Source of the DNA: Niastella sp. OAS944
GTDB taxonomy: Bacteria; Bacteroidota; Bacteroidia; Chitinophagales; Chitinophagaceae
NCBI GenBank assembly: GCA_024809215.1
Contig: JANUBW010000003.1
Location: forward strand, 558,001 to 622,000
Direction of reading: 5' to 3'
DNA length: 64,000 nt
A model generated the notes under the pieces. It was not told the origin of the DNA and ran no database searches. It saw only the letters and a list, made by a program, of their open reading frames with translations. Both the position numbers and the translations under genes were made by a program. Positions 58,629 to 64,000 of the stretch are shown in pieces; the stretch's first letter is position 1, and each line of letters starts with the position of its first letter.

Positions 58629-59716
58629 ACCCGTTGCAGGTTGAGCATATTATCAAACACAACAAAGTCGGCCTGATAACCTGCTTCAATTTTACCCAGC
58701 TTTTTATCACTAACCAATTTTGCCGGATAAGTTGTTGCCATTCGCAATGCTTCTTCAAGAGAGATGCCCGCATGCTCAACCCCATTCTTCACACATTGCA
58801 ACATGGTTAACGCCGAACCCGATAAAGTACCATCGGGCAATGCGTACCTATCGCCACGGTACAGGTGTTGATATTCTCCGCTGGTAGTTTCAGCCACAGC
58901 ATCGGTTATAAAGAAAAGACGGTGTTGTAATACTTTTTTAGCAATATGAACTGCCGCATAATCTACATGCACCCCATCGCAAACAATGCTGCTCATTACA
59001 AACGAATGGTTCATAATGGCGCCTACCATGCCCGGCTCGCGGTGCTGTAAGGGCGACATAGCATTGAACATATGCGTAGCGGCCGGAATTCCTTTATTAA
59101 AAGCAGCCATAGCTTGTTGATAAGTTGCATTGCTATGCCCGGCAGAAATAATGATATTATGTTGTTGCAGTAATTCTATGATCGCATCGTCGCATTGCTC
59201 GGGGGCCAGGGTCATCATTTTAAACACGCCTTCGCCTTTTTTCAACAGCATTTCCACTTCTGCTACTGTAGGTTTCTTAACACAGTTTTCGAGATGCGCA
59301 CCGCGTTTGGCGGCGTTAATGTATGGTCCTTCGAGGTGCAGGCCCAATAATCCTTTTCCGCCCTGTTGCCAGTACTCACGTACCACTTCAAACCCCTGTA
59401 AAAATTTTTCAACGGTATTGGTGGCCATGGTTATCATAAACTGTGTACAGCCACCATGCAGGCAATATTCATAGGTTGCCTTTAACGATTCTACACTTAG
59501 ATCCTGCGAGAACAATTTTCCATTACCACCGTATATCTGCATATCAACAAATGCCGGGGCAAGGGTAAAGCCTTTCAGGTCTTCTGTTCTGTATTGCGAA
59601 GGAATGCTATCGGCATTTACCAAACCCACTATTGTTTCATTATCTGTCAATACTGCCTTTCCGTTCCCTATATTTTCGCCTGTAAATATTTTTCCGTTGG
59701 TATATGCTGTAAACAT
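58619..59716 (-). CDS. nagA: N-acetylglucosamine-6-phosphate deacetylase
   Basis: 365 residues. Converts GlcNAc-6-phosphate to glucosamine-6-phosphate, the first committed step of amino-sugar use. Family blocks: LAPAFVDMQIYGGNG (divalent-metal HxH of other amidohydrolases is replaced), LGLHLEGPYIN (Glu ligand), ISAGHSNATYQQA (His), THMFNAMSPLQHREPG (His/Arg) and FITDAVAET (catalytic Asp). nagB and a GlcNAc transporter are not in the window. Lies 24 nt downstream of the omega-amidase gene on the same strand. Confidence 0.94.
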   Translation of the reverse strand: MFTAYTNGKIFTGENIGNGKAVLTDNETIVGLVNADSIPSQYRTEDLKGFTLAPAFVDMQIYGGNGKLFSQDLSVESLKATYEYCLHGGCTQFMITMATNTVEKFLQGFEVVREYWQQGGKGLLGLHLEGPYINAAKRGAHLENCVKKPTVAEVEMLLKKGEGVFKMMTLAPEQCDDAIIELLQQHNIIISAGHSNATYQQAMAAFNKGIPAATHMFNAMSPLQHREPGMVGAIMNHSFVMSSIVCDGVHVDYAAVHIAKKVLQHRLFFITDAVAETTSGEYQHLYRGDRYALPDGTLSGSALTMLQCVKNGVEHAGISLEEALRMATTYPAKLVSDKKLGKIEAGYQADFVVFDNMLNLQRVYC

Positions 59717-59740
59717 GGATATGATTTATACGATTTTATT

Positions 59741-60619
59741 TTACGCTATTATAAACCGGTCTGCATCTTTCAAAAAAGGCAGTTTACTTCTAACCTCTTC
59801 CAGCGACTCTTTTTGCAGGGTGGTAGTGAACACTTCTTCGTCATTCGCTTTGGTGTATATAACCGATCCCAATGCATCTACGATCATACTATCTCCGCTA
59901 TGGTATATGCCATTGCCATCGGTTCCTACGCGGTTCACACCTATAACATAGCACTGGTTCTCAATAGCCCTTGCCTGCAACAGGGTTTTCCATGCATGGT
60001 TACGCCTTTCGGGCCAGTTTGCTACATATATCAACACATCGTACTCAGGTGTTTGGTCTATTGCCGAAGAACCGGTTTCCTGGGGTGGGGGCACAGGAAG
60101 ATCGTGCGCTTCCATTTCTGAGGCCACCAGGTCGGCAAGCGATGACACCGCAGGTTTTTGCCTGCTCCATACCGGGAAGCGCAGATCATAACATACCAGC
60201 AGGTTGATCTTCCAGCCTTTAACCGAAGCTATCAATCGTTTACTGCCAGGAGCATAATGCTGGTCTTCATGGGCATAACCAAACAAATGGCGTTTATCGT
60301 AATACCCATATTGCCCGTTAGGCAACATCCATACCAGGCGATTGTAAAAATGGCCTTCTTCTTCAATGATCAAACTGCCGGTAAGAATGATCTTTCTTTC
60401 GGCCGACAACTTCTTCATCCAGCCTACCGCTGGGCCATCCATTTTTTCGGCCAGTTTTTCGGGTTGCATACTAAACCCGGTGCTGAACATTTCAGGAAGC
60501 ACTACCACCTCTGTTCGCTGTTGCAGCCCCTTTATCTTTTCTTCAAACATTTGCAGGTTGGCGGTTTTATCTTCCCAATGCAAATTGCTTTGTATAGTTG
60601 TAACGGTAAGTGTTGACAT
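59741..60619 (-). CDS. Nitrilase-superfamily omega-amidase (YafV-like)
   Basis: 292 residues. Glu-Lys-Cys triad: Glu43 in VVLPEMFSTGF, Lys109 in YYDKRHLFGY and Cys143 in LLVCYDLRFPVW. The FSTGFSM and HLFGYAHED pattern is typical of omega-amidases that hydrolyse 2-oxoglutaramate or 2-oxosuccinamate made from glutamine. An insertion of about 28 residues (153-180, Ala/Ser/Pro-rich, SLADLVASEMEAHDLPVP) follows the catalytic Cys region; this is longer than usual. Cytosolic. Next to nagA. Confidence 0.9.
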   Translation of the reverse strand: MSTLTVTTIQSNLHWEDKTANLQMFEEKIKGLQQRTEVVVLPEMFSTGFSMQPEKLAEKMDGPAVGWMKKLSAERKIILTGSLIIEEEGHFYNRLVWMLPNGQYGYYDKRHLFGYAHEDQHYAPGSKRLIASVKGWKINLLVCYDLRFPVWSRQKPAVSSLADLVASEMEAHDLPVPPPQETGSSAIDQTPEYDVLIYVANWPERRNHAWKTLLQARAIENQCYVIGVNRVGTDGNGIYHSGDSMIVDALGSVIYTKANDEEVFTTTLQKESLEEVRSKLPFLKDADRFIIA

Positions 60620-60694
60620 GATCTTAATTAGTGCATCAAAGGTAGTAATTGTGCATTTCGCCTGCGTTATGGTATTTTGTAATTTTATTTTACC

Positions 60695-61144
60695 ATGATT
60701 GAAAACAATTGCATAATACGGCAGGCCATTGAAGCCGATGTACCTGTTCTGGCCTTATTGATGACCGAACTGGGTTATCCTACTACTGCAACCGAAATGC
60801 AAACCCGTTATGAGGCATTACAGTCGCAACCCGATTATATTACCTGGGTAGCTGTTTATAATAACCAGGTGGTGGGCATGATAGGTTTGCTTCGTAATTA
60901 TTATTGGGAAAAAAATGGAATATATATAAGGGTAGGGGCGCTGGTAGTTAATAAAGAATACAGGAAAATAGGGTTGGGCAAAGCATTGTTGCAGAAATCT
61001 ATTGACTGGGCCATTGAATTGGGTGCACAGCAGGTGCTTTTAAACAGTGGTAACCGCGAAGAAAGGCGCGATGCGCATGCCTTTTACCAGTACCTGGGTT
61101 TTGAACCTAAAACAACCGGGTTTGTAAAAACTATAAATAGCTGA
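60695..61144 (+). CDS. GNAT acetyltransferase
   Basis: 149 residues. GNAT fold with IIRQAIEADVPVLALLMTEL at the N-terminus, the CoA loop VVNKEYRKIGLGKALLQKSI (motif A, R/Q-x-x-G-x-G/A is YRKIGLGKA) and HAFYQYLGFEPK at the end. Similar to phosphinothricin or aminoglycoside-type acetyltransferases, but substrate unknown. The two genes after it (61169 and 61827) are on the same strand. Confidence 0.9.
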   Translation: MIENNCIIRQAIEADVPVLALLMTELGYPTTATEMQTRYEALQSQPDYITWVAVYNNQVVGMIGLLRNYYWEKNGIYIRVGALVVNKEYRKIGLGKALLQKSIDWAIELGAQQVLLNSGNREERRDAHAFYQYLGFEPKTTGFVKTINS

Positions 61145-61156
61145 AGCCCATTTCAA

Positions 61157-61164
61157 TATTTTTG
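61157..61164 (+). promoter_or_regulatory. -7 element 4 nt before the start codon
   Basis: TATTTTTG fits TAnnTTTG and ends 4 nt before ATG 61169, implying a nearly leaderless mRNA; compare 55031-55038. Confidence 0.5.
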
Positions 61165-61168
61165 TATT

Positions 61169-61645
61169 ATGAGAAGCGCCAGTATTCAGGAACTAAAACA
61201 GGAGTTATTAACTATGCCCGCCACCGAATTAACAGAACTTTGCCTGCGGCTGGCTAAATATAAAAAGGAAAATAAAGAGCTATTGACCTACCTGATGTTT
61301 GAAGCGCACAACGAGGAAGGGTTTATTCAATCTGTGAAGAAGGAAGTGGATGAACAGTTTGAGGAGATCAATCAAAGTAGTTTGTACTATGTTAAAAAAA
61401 CCTTGCGCAAAATATTAAGAAATATAAACAAACACATCAGGTATACCGGTTCTTCACAGGTTACTGTTGAATTACTCATCTACTTCTGCAAATCAATACA
61501 GGAAAGCGGTATTCCCTTTGAAAAGAATGTTGTTATCACCAACATGTATAAAAGTCAGGTTGAAAAGATAAATAAAACCCTGCTTGGCATGCATGAGGAC
61601 CTGCAACATGATTATAGCAGGGAAGTAGCTTCGCTGGCTTTATAA
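61169..61645 (+). CDS. Hypothetical cytosolic protein
   Basis: 158 residues, mostly helical and Lys/Glu-rich: SIQELKQELLTMPATELTEL, CLRLAKYKKENKELLTYLMFE, KKTLRKILRNINKHIRYTG then a C-terminal helix EKINKTLLGMHEDLQH. No signal peptide or membrane segment. The pattern (helical repeat with L-x-x-L-A and NKELL) resembles a conserved Bacteroidota hypothetical family whose function is unknown; I cannot name a domain with confidence. Not an operon by necessity: it has a close -7 element of its own. Confidence 0.8.
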   Translation: MRSASIQELKQELLTMPATELTELCLRLAKYKKENKELLTYLMFEAHNEEGFIQSVKKEVDEQFEEINQSSLYYVKKTLRKILRNINKHIRYTGSSQVTVELLIYFCKSIQESGIPFEKNVVITNMYKSQVEKINKTLLGMHEDLQHDYSREVASLAL

Positions 61646-61826
61646 AGCCTTACATTATAATTACATAAGTACAGTCCCCAGGCATTAACAAATCATTGTC
61701 GTTTTTTATACAACGTGTAACCCACAATTACTATCTTATATATAGAATTGTTGTTTTGGCGTTATAAAGCATCCAAATGCGGGTGTGGTTCGTAATTTGT
61801 ATAATAACTAATGTAATGTTACTACA

Positions 61827-62345
61827 ATGAACGTTTCAATAAGGCCGGAAGACCCGGCTGACATAGATGAGATCTATGAGCTAAACAAATTTGTCTTTGG
61901 GCAAGACAATGAGGCCAGACTGGTTGATCAAATTCGCCAGGGTTCCAATTTTATTCCTCAGCTTTCACTGGTGGCCTATTTGGATGATACATTGATCGGG
62001 TATATTTTATTTTCAAAGATCACCATTACCAATGGCGACTTCAAGTATGAAAGTTTAGGTGTAACCTCAATGGTTGTGCATCCTGCTCACCAAAAAAGAG
62101 GACTCGGTGCCAAATTGCTTATTATTGGTTTACAAAAAGCAACAGAGCTTGGTTATACCGATGTTTTTGTTTTTGGACATGAATTCTATTTTCCCAAATT
62201 TGGCTTTTTGCCCGCAGCACGTTGGAATATTCGACCACCATTTGAGGTGCCTTCAGAAGTATTTATGGCATTAGAACTAATCCCCAACTCATTACAAAAT
62301 GTGTCGGGGATCGTTGAATTTCCTATAGAGTTTTCAGTAATATAA
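61827..62345 (+). CDS. GNAT acetyltransferase, YhbS type
   Basis: 172 residues. Fits the YhbS-like predicted N-acetyltransferases: IRPEDPADIDEIYELNKFVF at the start, FLVAYLDDTLIGYILFS-like core, GVTSMVVHPAHQKRGLGAKLLIIGL (CoA motif QKRGLGAKL) and GHEFYFPKFGFLPAARWNI, the conserved yyyFGF block. Substrate unknown. The 181 bp upstream hold no visible feature beyond A/T-rich sequence. Confidence 0.9.
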   Translation: MNVSIRPEDPADIDEIYELNKFVFGQDNEARLVDQIRQGSNFIPQLSLVAYLDDTLIGYILFSKITITNGDFKYESLGVTSMVVHPAHQKRGLGAKLLIIGLQKATELGYTDVFVFGHEFYFPKFGFLPAARWNIRPPFEVPSEVFMALELIPNSLQNVSGIVEFPIEFSVI

Positions 62346-62364
62346 AGCTTGTATTCTCTTCCTG

Positions 62365-63234
62365 TCATAATTTGTATCTAACGGCCAGCCCATGTGATAA
62401 GCCGGTGAATGGCGTTATAGAAAGATTCGGATTTTTGATCAGTCTGGTCTTATGTAATTTCGGAACCAGTATTCCGGTAAGGGTACCTTGTACTACTCCC
62501 AACGCTATATCTGAAGGAAAGTGTAAACCACCCCTATACCGCCAGTAAGCGGTTGCGCCGGTAGCAGCACCAGCTAACCCATACCATACCCATTTTGCTT
62601 TTGAATCCGGATGATAATCGGCCCATACCTGTGCAAAGAAGAAGGTTGAAGTAGCCACCAATGCTACGTGCCCCGCATAGAATGAATTCTTACCTCCACC
62701 TCGCGTACGATAATCTAAAGGCGTTCCTTCATCCCATACATATGGCCGGTAGCGGTTGGTAAGGTAGGTTGAACCTGTGTATAATAAACCGGTTACCGAC
62801 ATAGCCTCCAGGTATAGAAAGGAGAGCTTTGCAATGTCTTTTCTCATTCGTTTATCAAATAAGAAAAATACAGGCATCGGCATCGATGCATAGAAAGGTA
62901 AATAACTTATTTTATCAACCTTTTCATTATAAGGTCGTATGGCCCAACGATCGAAACGTGGTACCTGGCTTTTATCCAGTGCCAGTATTGTTTCTGCATC
63001 ACTGGGGTCTTTACTATAAATTTGGGAAAAGGCGTATAACGACCATAAAGTTCCCGTAGCGGTCACCGGTATATCGGCGCCCAGGTTAAGTTTGTAAACC
63101 TCTTTAGGTTTGTCTTTTATTTCCGGCTGTTGAATGGGTAATGTATCGCGAGTCAGAAGTACAGAGTCATTCTGTGCATGTACTGATGCGAATACAAAAA
63201 GGAAAGCCGGAACTACTACTATCAATTTCTTCAT
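62365..63234 (-). CDS. PAP2-family phosphatase with variant motifs
   Basis: 289 residues; signal peptide ending VHAQ. Motifs in order: STYLTNRYRPYVWDE (K/R-x5-RP, Lys not certain), NSFYAGHVALV (usual PSGH is YAGH here) and YWRYRGGLHFPSDIALG (third motif with His and Asp; normally SR-x5-H-x3-D). The Ser before Gly is Ala, so the role of that residue is lost, but the two catalytic His and the Asp are present. Lipid phosphatase of the envelope is the most likely activity. Confidence 0.82.
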   Translation of the reverse strand: MKKLIVVVPAFLFVFASVHAQNDSVLLTRDTLPIQQPEIKDKPKEVYKLNLGADIPVTATGTLWSLYAFSQIYSKDPSDAETILALDKSQVPRFDRWAIRPYNEKVDKISYLPFYASMPMPVFFLFDKRMRKDIAKLSFLYLEAMSVTGLLYTGSTYLTNRYRPYVWDEGTPLDYRTRGGGKNSFYAGHVALVATSTFFFAQVWADYHPDSKAKWVWYGLAGAATGATAYWRYRGGLHFPSDIALGVVQGTLTGILVPKLHKTRLIKNPNLSITPFTGLSHGLAVRYKL

Positions 63235-63362
63235 AGCTGTCCTTTTTTGTATAAATCATATTCTTTGTACACTTACAGTTTTGCAATACATATGCCATGG
63301 GCACAATGGGGAAGGCTACCAGGTAGTAATTATAAAAAGCGAAGACAACCAATTAATTAAAA

Positions 63363-63405
63363 ATCCCGGATGATCATATAATTATATGATCATCCGGGAT
63401 CGCTA
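63363..63405. terminator. Perfect 38-bp palindrome, bidirectional terminator
   Basis: Two 19-nt arms (63363-63381 and 63382-63400, core ATCCCGGATGATCATATAA) without a loop, then CGCTATTTTT on the plus strand and a TTTAATTAATT-like run on the minus. Lies between the glucosidase stop and the PAP2 start. Confidence 0.8.
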
Positions 63406-63422
63406 TTTTTCGTTACCACCCG

Positions 63423-64000
63423 TTACTTCTTTTCTTTCTCTTCCGGTGGTGGTTCATCGGTGAAATATTGTTTTTCTTCCAGTGAATGCACCAGTTCAGC
63501 AACGAGTGCCGTCCAACCGGTTTGGTGGCTGGCCCCTAAGCCTGCACCCGTTTCGCCATGAAAATATTCATAGAACAAAATGAGATCTGCATTTTCGGAG
63601 CGTTGATAAAACCAGCTGTATGCACCATGCGACGGACGTTTGCCATGCTGATTAGGTTGAAACAAAGTAATGAGCCTGCGGGTTAGTTCTTCGGCCACCT
63701 GTATCAGGTTCATCTTTTTTCCTGAACCAGTGGGGCACTCTACCAGCAATTCATTTCCATAAAATTCACCAAAGTGACGAATTGATTGAATGATGATATA
63801 GTTTATGGGCATCCATAACGGGCCACGCCAGTTTGAGTTACCGCCAAACATATCGGAAGTTGAATCGCCGGGCTCATATTGTATCTTATATTCAATACCG
63901 CGAATGGTTACTGAGTATGGATTCTTTTCGTGGTACTTCGACAAAGCGCGTATACCCCACTCTGATAGAAACTGCGTTTCATCTAACAACCTTTGCAACA
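63423..64000 (-). CDS. C-terminal part of a GH63-like glucosidase (5' end outside window)
   Basis: The frame is open to the window edge; about the last 192 residues are seen. The (alpha/alpha)6 barrel of GH63/MGH1-like enzymes is recognisable: FLSEWGIRALSKYHEKNPYS, FGGNSNWRGPLWMPINYIII (active-site region with W-R-G-P-x-W-M-P) and SWFYQRSENADLILFYEYFHG, ASHQTGWTALVAEL (Trp-Thr-x-x-Val). In Bacteroidota this family is ~880-900 residues and hydrolyses alpha-glucosides or mannosylglycerate. The tail EEPPPEEKEKK-like end is acidic. Confidence 0.85.
   Translation of the reverse strand, partial: LQRLLDETQFLSEWGIRALSKYHEKNPYSVTIRGIEYKIQYEPGDSTSDMFGGNSNWRGPLWMPINYIIIQSIRHFGEFYGNELLVECPTGSGKKMNLIQVAEELTRRLITLFQPNQHGKRPSHGAYSWFYQRSENADLILFYEYFHGETGAGLGASHQTGWTALVAELVHSLEEKQYFTDEPPPEEKEKK

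Noticed and set aside
1-64000. tRNA or rRNA genes
   Set aside because: I searched by eye for GTTCRANYC arms with a matching acceptor stem and for rRNA core words and found none.

Overview
The window is chromosomal DNA from a Bacteroidota bacterium, most likely a Chitinophagaceae-type soil or rhizosphere organism (Niastella or Chitinophaga-like; genus-level placement is an inference and weak). The reasons are: several secreted proteins ending in type IX secretion (T9SS) sorting domains; families nearly restricted to the phylum (DUF5606, 7TMR-DISM hybrid kinases, LytS/LytTR pairs, S74-like 'tail fibre' proteins, GH3-like enzymes); promoters of the TTG-N16-TAnnTTTG type; and almost no Shine-Dalgarno sequences. 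Base composition looks uniform and in the low-to-mid 40s % GC by eye. I see no insertion sequence, prophage, CRISPR array, rRNA or tRNA.

Layout. 1-9.3 kb: C-terminus of a helicase-type protein with a HTH_40 tail, a PAP2 phosphatase, a META/HslJ lipoprotein, a YpfJ zinc protease, a YceI - outer-membrane barrel - YceI trio, a hybrid sensor kinase and an OmpA-family lipoprotein. 9.3-10.3 kb: a 1 kb gene-free stretch with palindromes and a possible small RNA unit. 10.3-18.9 kb: a DNA-repair block on the plus strand (recA, uvrB, polA) with mgsA and a T9SS protein between recA and uvrB. 18.9-20.2 kb: def and tmk, convergent. 20.4-30.2 kb: a very large Tyr/Gly-rich secreted protein and a series of small secreted or metabolic genes (GNAT, DsbA-like, PfkB sugar kinase, amidohydrolase, DUF6265, DUF1579, SRPBCC, DUF1761), interrupted by a degenerate tandem repeat array at 28.78-29.11 kb.

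30.2-39.9 kb: a LytS/LytTR two-component pair whose kinase has its first membrane segment in another frame; a Spy/CpxP-like protein; DUF5606 with a histone-like Lys/Ala tail; an M3 peptidase; a Fur - SCO - MerC metal/redox block with a perfect palindrome in the divergent promoter; a NifU-domain Fe-S protein; SRPBCC and SDR genes. 40-46.6 kb: pnuC plus an NadR-type kinase (nicotinamide riboside salvage), a GT39 glycosyltransferase, mtgA, a LysE exporter and a GH3-family protein. 46.7-53.4 kb: an all-minus-strand block of five secreted proteins (T9SS trypsin-like protease, PsbP-like small protein, two paralogous S74-like fibre proteins, and an 833-residue T9SS protein with a glycine-zipper segment). 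53.7-64 kb: GT2, an inositol-monophosphatase family gene, thiL, S41 protease, nagA, an omega-amidase, two GNATs, PAP2, and the C-terminus of a glucosidase.

The most unusual non-coding feature is a set of intergenic 'word repeats': short tandem 7-12 nt words, a different word family at almost every locus, often beginning right at the stop codon of the preceding gene and often followed by an inverted copy. Other candidates for new biology are the tandem array at 28.78-29.11 kb, two possible small RNAs (9.85-10.0 kb and 35.56-35.69 kb), a dyad-rich recA promoter, and the T9SS/fibre block.
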